Below are positions 15,384 to 24,313 of a DNA stretch of 64,000 nt, in pieces (position 1 is the stretch's first letter; each line of letters begins with the position of its first letter). The notes under the pieces were generated by a model that did no database searches, had not been told where the DNA came from, and worked only from the letters and a program-made list of their open reading frames with translations. Position numbers and translations under genes: made by a program. This DNA comes from Bacteroidota bacterium. GTDB lineage: Bacteria > Bacteroidota > Bacteroidia > Chitinophagales > Chitinophagaceae. The stretch is taken from the NCBI GenBank assembly GCA_018268105.1, contig JAFDXG010000129.1, positions 31,103 through 95,102 of the forward strand. Direction: 5' to 3'.

Positions 15384-15812
15384 TTACACAATCTCCACCA
15401 ACTCTACATCAAATACAAGGTCTTTACCGGCTAATGAATGATTGGCGTCTAACACTACTACAGTATCCTTTACTGCTGTTACCACAACAGGAACAGGGTG
15501 ACCGTGCTGGTTTTGAAGGGTAAGTTGCATCCCGGTTTCCAGTGTCATTCCTGCAGGCACTTGTTCGAGAGGAAATTCAATAATGGCTTCTTCATTACGT
15601 GGCCCGTATCCATCCTGGAAGGCTATATTGATAACCTTCTTTTCTCCGATACTCATGCCTTCCACACCTGCATCAAATCCTTTGATCATTTGTCCGGCGC
15701 CAACTGTAAATTCCAGCGGCTCACGTCCTGCAGAAGAGTCAAACTGCTCGCCACTGGTTAAACGGCCTGTATAATGTACACGAACCACATCTCCCTTTTT
15801 TGCCTGTTGCAT
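15384..15812 (-). CDS. FKBP-type peptidyl-prolyl isomerase, SlyD-like
   Basis: A 142-residue protein that catalyses cis-trans isomerisation of prolyl bonds and acts as a folding chaperone. The FKBP core is at both ends (DVVRVHYTGRLTSGEQFDSS; LVFDVELVEI), with an inserted flap of the SlyD type in the middle (about 65-120, ending VVVLDANHSLAGKDL). ANHPLAGK-like text is the SlyD signature. I start at ATG 15812 (MQQAKKGD); the longer frame upstream has no signal peptide and reads like non-coding DNA. It lacks a His-rich metal tail. It is a single gene, with the dead toxin downstream and the NamZ-like gene divergent from it. Confidence 0.9.
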   Translation of the reverse strand: MQQAKKGDVVRVHYTGRLTSGEQFDSSAGREPLEFTVGAGQMIKGFDAGVEGMSIGEKKVINIAFQDGYGPRNEEAIIEFPLEQVPAGMTLETGMQLTLQNQHGHPVPVVVTAVKDTVVVLDANHSLAGKDLVFDVELVEIV

Positions 15813-15932
15813 AAAATTTTTTATTTGATGATATAAACGTGGAAAGGTATATGATTCTCTCTGATTATACAAAAAGAATAAGGATATTTGAAGAATCATT
15901 TTATAAGTATTAAAAGCATCCGTTGAAATAAC

Positions 15933-17267
15933 ATGATCGCAATGACAATGTATCGCCTCTTATATTTTTCAGTCATTACTCTTTTAAGTTTATTAGTCTG
16001 CCGGCAACATGTACCTGATATAAAAAAAGAGAAAACTTCTGTTGTAGATGGAAAAATACCGGAAGAAGGAAAGGTACACCCGGGAGCATACCGGTTTGAT
16101 CAGTATATCCATCTCTTAAAGGGGAAGTCTGTTGCGCTTTTTGCCAATCAAACTACTTTAGTAGGACATACGCATCTTGTTGATACACTAAAAAAACTGG
16201 GTATTGTCCCCGTAAAAATATTTTCTCCCGAACATGGTTTCAGAGGTACGGCTGATGCAGGTGAAAAAGTGGGAAATTATATTGACAAAGCTACCGGGAT
16301 ACCCATTGTATCTCTTTATGGCAAAAAATCAAAACCTTCAGCAGAAGACCTGGCAGATATTGATATCATGATATTTGATATACAGGATGTAGGCGCCAGA
16401 TTCTATACATATCTTTCTTCATTGCAGGAATATATTGAAGCTGCAATAGCGTATGAGAAGCCGTTAATAATTCTCGACCGACCGAATCCTAACGGGTTTT
16501 ATGTTGATGGACCTGTACTGGATCCAACCTATAAATCATTTGTAGGTATGCAAAAAATACCTGTAGTATATGGCATGACCATTGGTGAATATGCGAATAT
16601 GTTAATTAAGGAAAAATGGCTGGATTCAAAATTGACAATGCCTGCAGTTTATATTGATGGTGACCCCAAAAATATTACACCAAATAAATGCAGCGTAACG
16701 ATTATTCGTTGTGAAGGGTACACTCACGACAGTAAATATAAGTTACCCATTCGTCCCTCCCCTAATTTACCCGACATGCAATCTGTATATTTATATCCTT
16801 CTACTTGTTTTTTTGAAGGTACAGTACTGAGCGAAGGGCGGGGTACAGAAAGGCCATTCCAGATATTTGGTCATCCTTCTTTACCTAAAGATCTTTTCTC
16901 ATTTACTCCTAATCCCACGGCAGGTGCTAAGAGTTCTAAATGCTACGGGCAGCTATGTTATGGTTGGGATATTGGTGGTACTGTTGATGAAGTATTGCAG
17001 AAAGTTGATCACAAGCTGCAACTGAAGTGGCTGATGGAAGCGTATAAACTTTTCCCGTCTAAAGACAGTTTTTTTATTTTGCCTAAATCGGGATTGATGA
17101 AGCAATCGTTCTTTAATAAACTGGCGGGCAATAACGATTTATGGCAGCAACTTAAGGAAGGTATTTCTGAAGAAGACATTCGCAAAAGCTGGGAACCTGC
17201 ACTCAGCGAATTCAAACAGACGAGAAAAAAATACTTACTGTACAAAGATTTTTCATATAGTAATTAA
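15933..17267 (+). CDS. namZ: DUF1343 / NamZ-type exo-beta-N-acetylmuramidase lipoprotein
   Basis: A 444-residue envelope protein of the DUF1343 family. The characterised Bacillus member NamZ (family GH171) removes terminal MurNAc from peptidoglycan fragments, so a role in cell-wall recycling is expected. The N-terminus is a lipoprotein signal with lipobox LLVC. Conserved blocks are VALFANQTTLVG, KIFSPEHGFRGTADAGE with the presumed active-site Glu/His, FDIQDVGARFYTY, LDRPNPNG and CFFEGTVLSEGRGTERPF. Three ATGs lie within 16 bases (15933, 15942, 15948), so the exact start is open. fmt follows 33 bases later on the same strand. Confidence 0.88.
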   Translation: MIAMTMYRLLYFSVITLLSLLVCRQHVPDIKKEKTSVVDGKIPEEGKVHPGAYRFDQYIHLLKGKSVALFANQTTLVGHTHLVDTLKKLGIVPVKIFSPEHGFRGTADAGEKVGNYIDKATGIPIVSLYGKKSKPSAEDLADIDIMIFDIQDVGARFYTYLSSLQEYIEAAIAYEKPLIILDRPNPNGFYVDGPVLDPTYKSFVGMQKIPVVYGMTIGEYANMLIKEKWLDSKLTMPAVYIDGDPKNITPNKCSVTIIRCEGYTHDSKYKLPIRPSPNLPDMQSVYLYPSTCFFEGTVLSEGRGTERPFQIFGHPSLPKDLFSFTPNPTAGAKSSKCYGQLCYGWDIGGTVDEVLQKVDHKLQLKWLMEAYKLFPSKDSFFILPKSGLMKQSFFNKLAGNNDLWQQLKEGISEEDIRKSWEPALSEFKQTRKKYLLYKDFSYSN

Positions 17268-17299
17268 TCTTAACAACGCTTAGATCCTGTTGTAATATT

Positions 17300-18268
17300 A
17301 TGATAGACGCATTCGGGGAAAAACCACACGATAAAAGAGATTTGAGAATAGTTTTTATGGGCACACCGGAGTTTGCTGTGGCTTCTTTAGATGCTTTGAT
17401 TAAAAATGGTTTTAATGTCGTTGCTGTAGTCACAGCTCCCGACAAGCCTTCCGGTAGGGGTATGAAGCTAAATGTAAGTGCGGTAAAAAAATATGCCATA
17501 GATCATGGGCTGCCTTTATTGCAACCAGAAAAACTGCGGAACCCCGGGTTTTTATCAGCATTACAATCGCTTAATGCTGATCTGCAGATTGTAGTAGCCT
17601 TTAGAATGTTACCTGAGGCAGTATGGGATATGCCGCCGATGGGTACTATAAACGTGCATGGCTCGATGTTACCACAATACAGGGGTGCAGCACCTATCAA
17701 CTGGGCAATTATCAATGGAGAAAAAGAGACAGGAGTAACAACGTTTAAACTGCAGCATGCTATTGATACCGGTGATATTCTGTTGCAGGAGAGGATTACT
17801 ATTGCTGATGATGAAACCGCAGGACAGCTTCACGAACGGATGAAAGATATTGGTGCTGCGTTGCTGGTGAAAACAGTGAATGGATTGCTGGATAAAACAC
17901 TTAATGAAAAAGCACAGTCAGCAATTTTACTTACTGAGGAGGAATCTGCACTCAGGCATGCACCTAAAATTTTTACCGATACCTCTCGTATAGACTGGGG
18001 ACAGCCTGTTGATCGAATCTATAATCTAATCCGGGGACTTTCACCGTATCCTGCTGCGTTTACGATGTTGGATGGTAAAACCATTAAAATTTTCAACTGT
18101 AAAAAAACTCATCAGTATTCCACACAATCTGCAGGAAGTCATACTACAGATGGCAAAACCTTCCTCCGGTTTTTTGCCAGCGATGGCTATATAGATATTA
18201 CCGATCTCCAGGCGGAAGGGAAGAAGAGAATGGCTATTGCTGACTTTTTACGGGGATACAGATTGTAA
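17300..18268 (+). CDS. fmt: methionyl-tRNA formyltransferase
   Basis: A 322-residue enzyme that formylates initiator Met-tRNA from 10-formyl-tetrahydrofolate. The N-terminal domain has RIVFMGTPEFAVASL and the formyl-transfer block NVHGSMLPQYRGAAPINWA, with the conserved His120 and Asn. The C-terminal OB-like tRNA-binding domain begins around residue 215 with IDWGQPVDRIYNLIRGLSPYP. Length is normal for Fmt. The ATG at 17300 adds about 14 residues before the Rossmann strand; an internal ATG at 17357 would cut into it and is rejected. It may be co-transcribed with the muramidase gene. Confidence 0.95.
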   Translation: MIDAFGEKPHDKRDLRIVFMGTPEFAVASLDALIKNGFNVVAVVTAPDKPSGRGMKLNVSAVKKYAIDHGLPLLQPEKLRNPGFLSALQSLNADLQIVVAFRMLPEAVWDMPPMGTINVHGSMLPQYRGAAPINWAIINGEKETGVTTFKLQHAIDTGDILLQERITIADDETAGQLHERMKDIGAALLVKTVNGLLDKTLNEKAQSAILLTEEESALRHAPKIFTDTSRIDWGQPVDRIYNLIRGLSPYPAAFTMLDGKTIKIFNCKKTHQYSTQSAGSHTTDGKTFLRFFASDGYIDITDLQAEGKKRMAIADFLRGYRL

Positions 18269-18306
18269 ATGGATAAATACTTATAAGGATATTGCAGCAT
18301 CACTAT

Positions 18307-18314
18307 TAACTTTG
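18307..18314 (+). promoter_or_regulatory. -7 box TAACTTTG
   Basis: An exact TAnnTTTG match, 75 bases before the chosen ATG of the next gene (18389). No clear -33 partner. Confidence 0.5.
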
Positions 18315-18388
18315 TATTATCATAAGGATAATTTCCAATGAAATTTCATTCCTTTAGGTTTAGTTCTTTTCACCATAAACATATTGTT

Positions 18389-19132
18389 ATGAAAATACCT
18401 ATCACATTCCTGATGCTAATTGTAGTTTGCTCCGCTGCAGCACAGGAAAAGCCAATGCATAAGAAGCATGACTGGAAAAATATGGATAAATATTTGCCCT
18501 CTATGACCCGTTCTCTTGGCGGCAGCTTTCAGCAATTCGATAAACTGAATGGACGAGTGGCAAATTTACCCCAATATAAATCGCTTAAAGGTTATACAGC
18601 CACGCTTGGTTTGGGAGTGATGCGTGAAATGAATAAGGTGGTGTCCGATATGAATATTAATATAGGCAGCAGCCTGAGTGCTCACAGAGACAGGAAAAGC
18701 AGTACTATTCATTACATAGGGTTTAATGCCAATATCGGATATAATGTGCTTGATGAGAAATTGATAACGCTTTATCCCTTTGTAGGATTGGGATACCAGA
18801 TGTATCAGGCAATTTTTTACCGCGATAATACCGGGGTGAACTTCGATGATGTTTTGAGATTACCATTAGTGCAGGAAGGTATTAATCCTATTAAATTCAA
18901 TAACGATTTTTTAGTTTATCATGCCGGCATTGGTATATTGTTGAAATCTGAGCGTTACCCTTCAAATGCCATTGGGTTGAAGGCAGGATATACAGGGAGT
19001 TTCAGAAAGAATGGCTGGCGGTCAAAGGAGGGCCAGGTACTGAATAATGCACCGAAGGATGGCATTAGTCAGTTTTACTTTAGCCTTGTATTGAGCAGTG
19101 CGCCGTGGCAAATGATGCGGCATAAAGATTAA
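18389..19132 (+). CDS. outer-membrane or periplasmic beta-barrel-like protein, unknown
   Basis: A 247-residue exported protein. The ATG at 18389 gives a clean signal peptide (MKIPITFLMLIVVCSAAAQE, cleavage near AAAQ). A longer frame from 18338 would put 17 polar residues before it and is not used. The mature part has alternating strand-like segments (YTATLGLGVMREMNK, SSTIHYIGFNANIGYNV, LYPFVGLGYQMYQAIFY, NAIGLKAGYTGSF) and ends with FYFSLVLSSAPWQM, typical of small outer-membrane barrels. No named family is recognised. It ends 13 bases before a convergent lipoprotein gene. Confidence 0.65.
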   Translation: MKIPITFLMLIVVCSAAAQEKPMHKKHDWKNMDKYLPSMTRSLGGSFQQFDKLNGRVANLPQYKSLKGYTATLGLGVMREMNKVVSDMNINIGSSLSAHRDRKSSTIHYIGFNANIGYNVLDEKLITLYPFVGLGYQMYQAIFYRDNTGVNFDDVLRLPLVQEGINPIKFNNDFLVYHAGIGILLKSERYPSNAIGLKAGYTGSFRKNGWRSKEGQVLNNAPKDGISQFYFSLVLSSAPWQMMRHKD

Positions 19133-19145
19133 CTCTTGAAATTGG

Positions 19146-19616
19146 CTATATCTCTTTATACACAATTTTCATTTTCTTATAATCCGGGTACTTTTGTTTG
19201 TTCAGTTCCATACAAATTATAGATGGCGCTGTTTCTCCCACTGTTGAATGATTTATCTGTGGAGCATATTTGATGATAATCGTGTCTCCGCTAACTTCAC
19301 CTGAGCATTTGTCGGCAGTTATCCATCTGTCACCACCGCCAATGACAAAAATATATTGAGCTGTCGTTTGGTAAAGACTGTCTGTGTCCCTGGTGTTTAA
19401 AGAGGGGTTATTATATTCCAACCCCGAAGACATGGCTTGCAGACTGTTGTCAATCCATTTATTATTACTCGCCGGATTCTCCCAATCCACCGGTTTAATA
19501 TCGCAAGCATAAAACTTTATTTCTGATTTCATATTCTCCTGTTGGGAATGACACGCCCCGAAACCGATTATATTCGATAGCAAGACGACAATAAAAGGAA
19601 TATACCTGTTGTTCAA
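19146..19616 (-). CDS. hypothetical lipoprotein
   Basis: A 156-residue protein with an SpII-type signal (hydrophobic residues 6-18, lipobox GFGAC). The mature part has two further Cys (ACDIKP and DKCSGEV) and a short beta-rich C-terminus. I do not recognise the family. It lies alone between a convergent barrel gene and the DUF1080 gene on the same strand, 57 bases downstream of the latter's stop, so read-through from that gene is possible. Confidence 0.6.
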   Translation of the reverse strand: MNNRYIPFIVVLLSNIIGFGACHSQQENMKSEIKFYACDIKPVDWENPASNNKWIDNSLQAMSSGLEYNNPSLNTRDTDSLYQTTAQYIFVIGGGDRWITADKCSGEVSGDTIIIKYAPQINHSTVGETAPSIICMELNKQKYPDYKKMKIVYKEI

Positions 19617-19673
19617 GTAAATAGATTTTTATTGTTAAACGTAAGAAAGCGAACTTTTGTTGCTCCTTACATT

Positions 19674-20474
19674 TTATAGTTCCTTTATCCTGATATTCCG
19701 GAATTGCACTTTCATGGGTGGGCCAACATGTACCTGAACACCCAGCAGTCCTTTGTCTTTTCTGTGTACGGTATCATTATCTGTTACATCACTCATTAGC
19801 ACACCGTTTACAAAGTGCTGAAGATGGTTGCCTTTTATTACAAGATGAATATCATTCCAGTCGTCGGCTTTAATTAAGCCCTTCAAAGAATCAGAACTGC
19901 CGAGGGAACCATCTACAATTACTGGTACCCACGCATTACGCTTACTCACTGCTTTTGAAGAATCCACGGTGGGTATGGTTACTCTTTGTCCGCGATAAGC
20001 TAATGTTGTTCTTCCCCGCTCTTCATAATTCTGTCCTGTATAATTATTTTTTCCGTCAATATCTGCCTGGTAGCCTTTTAATGCATAAGGAATACCGGGG
20101 AACATTTCGCTGCGATAATTAATGCCACTATTTCCGGTTTCAGTGATTTTAAACTGGGCTTTTAGTTCAAAATCAGCAGGCTGTCCGCCCTGCCATATAA
20201 TGAAGGAATTGGTTTTAATAAGTTTGTCGGGAGTTATTTGTCCGGTTAAGGCGCCATCCTGCACACTCCAGTATGCCGTATCGCCATCCCATCCGTCTAA
20301 TGTCTTACCATCAAATATTTTTTTAAATCCTTCGGCATCTGTGGCCACTATGGACGAAGGTGGCTGGGGTGATGGAGCCACAGCATTAGCATTACTACCA
20401 TTACAGGCTATACATGCAACTATTCCAAGGGCAAAAGCTGAATGCAGAACGGGAAAAACAATTTTTGCAGGCAT
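19674..20474 (-). CDS. DUF1080 protein (3-keto-glycoside hydrolase family), lipoprotein
   Basis: A 266-residue protein of the DUF1080 family (concanavalin-like fold), now often named 3-keto-disaccharide hydrolase. Start at ATG 20474 (MPAKIVFPVLHSAFALG) gives a signal with a Cys at its end (ACIAC); the longer frame is non-signal. Family blocks: GFKKIFDGKTLDGWDGD, a Trp-rich strand YWSVQDGALTGQ, ADFELKAQFKITETGNSGI, and the end GLLGVQVHVGPPMKVQFRNI. It is divergent from a four-gene sugar cluster with 276 bases between. Together they suggest cleavage of an oxidised (3-keto) glycoside in the envelope, followed by cytoplasmic steps. Confidence 0.85.
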   Translation of the reverse strand: MPAKIVFPVLHSAFALGIVACIACNGSNANAVAPSPQPPSSIVATDAEGFKKIFDGKTLDGWDGDTAYWSVQDGALTGQITPDKLIKTNSFIIWQGGQPADFELKAQFKITETGNSGINYRSEMFPGIPYALKGYQADIDGKNNYTGQNYEERGRTTLAYRGQRVTIPTVDSSKAVSKRNAWVPVIVDGSLGSSDSLKGLIKADDWNDIHLVIKGNHLQHFVNGVLMSDVTDNDTVHRKDKGLLGVQVHVGPPMKVQFRNIRIKEL

Positions 20475-20691
20475 TTTATTTTTTTTAATGATGATATGAT
20501 GAGTATATTGTTTTGTGGTAAACTTAAACTTCAAAGTACAGTGGTACAAAAGAAGGGAATTTTTAATTACAACAAGAAGTTTTTTTTGCTGCAACCCGCA
20601 TCCCATAAGCCTTTAAGGAAAAAAAACTAATTAACCATCCTGCTGCTTCCTGCTCTGTATATTCAAATCTATTCACTATATTGAGCGCTCA

Positions 20692-20701
20692 TTTTTGATT
20701 C
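20692..20701. promoter_or_regulatory. palindrome TGAGCGCTCA in divergent control region
   Basis: A perfect 10-base palindrome, 50 bases before the first gene of the sugar cluster and about 220 bases before DUF1080. It may be a regulator site. For DUF1080 a minus-strand -7-like GTACTTTG lies at 20532-20539. The rest of 20475-20750 shows only AT-rich sequence. Confidence 0.35.
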
Positions 20702-20750
20702 CTGTGAAAATGAAACAGATGAGAAAACGCGGCTAATTTATACATCAACG

Positions 20751-21851
20751 ATGCCTGTAGAAAAAAATGAAATAGAAAATACTTTGCCATTATGGAAAAA
20801 TAAAATTTCCAACCCAGTACAAATTGGAGGAATAGAAACTTCTGTACTTGATAATGGTCTGTCAAAAGGTACCCGCATTGCCTGGATAAATACAGGCGCC
20901 GGGTTGAGATATAAAATAGTTATAGACAGAGCAATGGATATTGCTGATGCTTTTTATAATCAGTATAACCTGGCATGGTTGAGTCATATTGGTATTACTT
21001 CTTCCCAGCCTTTTTCCAATCAGGGCGTTGACTGGTTAAAAACTTTTGGTGGTGGCTTACTTACTACCTGCGGGCTTTCGCATACAGGAGGACCTGAAAT
21101 AGATGAGTATGGTCAAAGGGGGTTGCATGGTGAGATCAGTAATCTTCCTGCGGAAATAGAATCTGTTATTCAACCCGACCCGGCATCAGGCAAACTGGAA
21201 ATGAGTATTACAGGTATTGTAAAACAATCCATGGCATTAGGCCCGAATCTTGAATTAAGGAGAACCATTTCCGGTAAACTCGGTTCACCCGCCATTCAAA
21301 TAAATGATGTGGTCATCAATCGTGGCAATCAGCCTGCTCCGTTAATGCTGTTGTATCATTGCAATTTTGGATGGCCGTTGGCCGATGAGGGTACAGATAT
21401 ATTGTGGAACGGGGAGTGGCAATCGCGTGAGGGGGAGCCGCACAATAAAATTTTTAACAAAAACAACAATTTTAGAAAATGCACGGCCACACGTGATGAT
21501 CATGCAGGCAGGGGAGAGGAAGCGGCATATATTGACATTTCAGAAAATTCTGATGGCGAATGTTATTGCGGATTGTATAACTCGCAATTGGGCATTGCCG
21601 TTAGTATAAAATTTTACAAGAAGGAATTGCCCTGGCTTGTCAACTGGCAGCATTGGGGTAGAGGTGAATATGTTACCGGGCTTGAGCCTGCCACACTCCC
21701 GCCTATAGGGCAGGCAAAGGCAAGAGCTGAAAACAAATTGATTTTTATAAAACCAGGCGAATCAAAAACCTATCGTCTTGAAATGAAAGTACTTCACGAC
21801 AAAGAAACAATCAATCATTTTATAAACATTTCAACGAAAGCAAATAAATAA
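20751..21851 (+). CDS. DUF4432 aldose-1-epimerase-like protein
   Basis: A 366-residue protein of the DUF4432 group, related to galactose mutarotase-like beta-sandwich proteins that bind sugars and change anomeric or epimeric configuration. Visible blocks are IDRAMDIADAFYNQYNLAWLS, FGGGLLTTCGLSHTGGP, GLHGEISNLPAE with the presumed catalytic His, LLYHCNFGWPLADEG and a C-terminal GLEPATLPPIGQA. No signal peptide, so cytoplasmic. It is the first gene of a plus-strand cluster; the cupin gene starts five bases after its stop. Exact substrate unknown. Confidence 0.82.
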   Translation: MPVEKNEIENTLPLWKNKISNPVQIGGIETSVLDNGLSKGTRIAWINTGAGLRYKIVIDRAMDIADAFYNQYNLAWLSHIGITSSQPFSNQGVDWLKTFGGGLLTTCGLSHTGGPEIDEYGQRGLHGEISNLPAEIESVIQPDPASGKLEMSITGIVKQSMALGPNLELRRTISGKLGSPAIQINDVVINRGNQPAPLMLLYHCNFGWPLADEGTDILWNGEWQSREGEPHNKIFNKNNNFRKCTATRDDHAGRGEEAAYIDISENSDGECYCGLYNSQLGIAVSIKFYKKELPWLVNWQHWGRGEYVTGLEPATLPPIGQAKARAENKLIFIKPGESKTYRLEMKVLHDKETINHFINISTKANK

Positions 21852-21856
21852 ACCAA

Positions 21857-23074
21857 ATGGAAAAATTAAGTGTAGCACAGAAAGCACTAGATCAGGGTAA
21901 AGGAGTTTTGCGGTTAGCCCCCAATTGGGTGCCGCGTTCATTTTGTGTTCCCGGGAGAAGAATTAAACTTCATCCTGATGATTATTATGTATTAGGAGGT
22001 CAACGTGGTGGTATAGACGAAAGGTGGTTTTCGTCTACCACGCCTGCTAAAAATGGCCCGCTTACAGGAGTGAATGAAGGGCTAAGTCAGGTTGTTTTTG
22101 AAGATGGCGGAAAAACCGAACAGTTTTTATTAAGAGATGCTGTAAGCGAATTGAAGGGGCAATTAATAGGTGAACGTTTGTGGAAAGAATACGAAAGCTG
22201 GCCGATGTATTCCAAATTTTTCGACAATATGGGCCCCCTTCCGCACCATATTCATCACAATGATGAAAAAGCTGCACTTGTAGGACAGTCCGGGAAACCT
22301 GAAGCCTATTATTTTCCACCTCAGGTAAACAACCATGGAGGTGATTTCCCCTATACATTTATGGGGATAGCGCCGGGTACTACAAAAGAGCAAATAAGGG
22401 AATGTCTAATGAATTTTTCAAAAGGAGATAATAAAATTACAAACTATTCACAGGCCTATCGTTTGCAGCCCGGTACCGGATGGGATGTGCCACCGGGCTT
22501 GCTGCATGCCCCTGGCAGTTTATGTACTTATGAGCCACAAAAAGCGTCGGATGTATTTGCCATGTATCAAAGCTTAGTAAACGAGGCTATTGTACCTGAA
22601 GAATTGTTATGGAAAGATACCCCTGCCGATCGTGTAGGCGATTATGATGCATTAATAGAAGTAATAGACTGGGAACTGAATGTTGATCCGAACCAATATC
22701 AAAACAGATTTATGGCGCCTTTGCCGGTACAACCATTTGAACTTACTAAACCAAAGGGATATTTTGAAACCTGGGTATGCTACAAGTCTGATGCATTTAG
22801 TGCAAAAGAATTAACTGTTTTGCCAGGAGCAACGGTAGCCATAAAAGACAATGCCGCTTATGGTATCATTTTAATGCAGGGGCATGGTAAATTTGGGGTT
22901 TGGAATATTGATTGTCCAGCGCTTATTCGTTACGGACAATTAACCAATGATGAGTTTTTTGTAAGTGAGCAGGCTGCAAAAGAGGGGATATCTATTACTA
23001 ATTATTCATCTACAGATCCTATAGTAATTCTAAAACATTTTGGACCAGGCAACCCTGATCTTGATTTAAAATAA
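21857..23074 (+). CDS. cupin protein, phosphomannose-isomerase-like
   Basis: A 405-residue cytoplasmic protein with a double-cupin, mannose-6-phosphate-isomerase-like layout. The metal-binding residues appear in GPLPHHIHHNDEKA (His-x-His), KPEAYYFPPQ (Glu) and WDVPPGLLHAPGSLC (late His). The N-terminus has WVPRSFCVPGRRIKLHPDDYY and the C-terminus a second cupin around GATVAIKDNAAYGIILMQGHGKF. A metal-dependent sugar isomerase acting on an unphosphorylated or phosphorylated keto-sugar is a fair guess, not shown. It is tightly spaced behind DUF4432 and 40 bases ahead of the TIM-barrel gene. Confidence 0.7.
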   Translation: MEKLSVAQKALDQGKGVLRLAPNWVPRSFCVPGRRIKLHPDDYYVLGGQRGGIDERWFSSTTPAKNGPLTGVNEGLSQVVFEDGGKTEQFLLRDAVSELKGQLIGERLWKEYESWPMYSKFFDNMGPLPHHIHHNDEKAALVGQSGKPEAYYFPPQVNNHGGDFPYTFMGIAPGTTKEQIRECLMNFSKGDNKITNYSQAYRLQPGTGWDVPPGLLHAPGSLCTYEPQKASDVFAMYQSLVNEAIVPEELLWKDTPADRVGDYDALIEVIDWELNVDPNQYQNRFMAPLPVQPFELTKPKGYFETWVCYKSDAFSAKELTVLPGATVAIKDNAAYGIILMQGHGKFGVWNIDCPALIRYGQLTNDEFFVSEQAAKEGISITNYSSTDPIVILKHFGPGNPDLDLK

Positions 23075-23114
23075 CTGATAGCAATTTATTCAACACTATT
23101 AATACAATATTTTT

Positions 23115-24143
23115 ATGGCAACAAACAATTTTCCAAAGCTTCACAATGCAACATGGCCAGGCGTTGTGGGCAAAGGTCCGGACTCAGAACCACCTTTGCT
23201 GATAGAAACCATGCTTGAGTATACTGCAAAAGCAGAAGTGAACGGTGTAAAATTTGATGGTGTAGACGTAGGCTTGTTTGATCCATCCATTGATTTAAGC
23301 GATCCCGATGGACCCAAAAAGCTGGCCGATAAAGTAGCTGCTCATAATCTTGTAATAGGTAGCCTCGTAGCGCCAATTTGGGGCGGCCCTGTATTAGGTA
23401 GCGCCGATGATCGTAAAACTTTTTTGGAGGAGGTACGCAAAAGTTGTGTGTTTGCACAAAAGCTAAATGATATTGGAATTCGTAAATATGGTATAGTGCG
23501 TATAGATTCTGCCAGTAGCCCTGAACAATATTCCAAAGATCCGGCAGGCAATCAAAAATTGATTGTGGAAACATTCAAAGAAGCTGCTAAAATAGCCGGT
23601 GATCATGGTGAAAGATTAGCAGCAGAAGGTGAAATATGCTGGGCGGGTATGCATAGCTGGAAAAGTATGCTCAATACACTTGAGGCTGTAAACAGCCCCA
23701 ACCTTGGATTCCAGGCAGATATGTCGCATACCTTTTTATACCTGCTGGGTTATAATGCTCCTGAGGATAGGATATTGCCTGATAATTTTCAGTGGGGTGA
23801 CAGAACTGCATTGGAAGAAGGATTAAAAAAATTAACGGCCGCTTTGCGTCCATGGACAATAGATTTTCATGTTGCGCAAAACGACGGTACCGTCCATGGC
23901 ACCGGTTCGCATGATAAAACAGGACGGCATTGCCAGGCTACTGATCCCAACGGAAGAATGGATATCGTGAAAGATGCCGGACGCTGGCTCCGGGATGAAA
24001 AGGGAAACCTAACAAAAGCGTTTACACATATCTGTTGGGATGGTTGTATGTTCCCCAATTCAGTGATGCACAACCAGCAAACCTGGAACGATATTCTAGC
24101 CGTGATGATAAAAGTGAGAGAAGCGCACGGATGGCAGGAATAG
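23115..24143 (+). CDS. sugar phosphate isomerase/epimerase family TIM-barrel protein
   Basis: A 342-residue AP-endonuclease-2/xylose-isomerase-like TIM barrel, cytoplasmic. Metal and substrate residues are suggested by [23 protein letters not shown] (Glu), [13 protein letters not shown] (Asp/His), [14 protein letters not shown] (His) and the late CWDGCMFPN. Such proteins isomerise or epimerise sugars and, in 3-keto-glycoside pathways, act on 3-keto intermediates. It follows the cupin gene and precedes the oxidoreductase, so it likely handles a product of one of them. The protein is longer than the roughly 290 residues common in the family. Confidence 0.82.
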   Translation: MATNNFPKLHNATWPGVVGKGPDSEPPLLIETMLEYTAKAEVNGVKFDGVDVGLFDPSIDLSDPDGPKKLADKVAAHNLVIGSLVAPIWGGPVLGSADDRKTFLEEVRKSCVFAQKLNDIGIRKYGIVRIDSASSPEQYSKDPAGNQKLIVETFKEAAKIAGDHGERLAAEGEICWAGMHSWKSMLNTLEAVNSPNLGFQADMSHTFLYLLGYNAPEDRILPDNFQWGDRTALEEGLKKLTAALRPWTIDFHVAQNDGTVHGTGSHDKTGRHCQATDPNGRMDIVKDAGRWLRDEKGNLTKAFTHICWDGCMFPNSVMHNQQTWNDILAVMIKVREAHGWQE

Positions 24144-24313
24144 AGGAGAGAGGTGAGAGACGTGAGAAGTGAGAGAAATGTGATTGAGAAAATTTGAAAG
24201 ACGAGATCATTAAATTAATAATAACCGCTGAGGCTGATCGCTGACTACCGAAAGCTAACTGCTGAAAGCTGATCGCCCAAAGCTCACAGCCCTCAGCAAA
24301 ACTCAAATTAACC
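24144..24313. repeat. text-like low-complexity spacer
   Basis: A 170-base spacer in two parts. The first repeats GTGAGA-like units (24144-24190). The second repeats GCTGA/AAGCT units; GCTGATCGC occurs at 24233-24241 and 24268-24276, and GCTGAGG (24228-24234) is mirrored by CCTCAGC (24291-24297). Such degenerate spacers are often seen between Bacteroidota genes. Confidence 0.55.
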
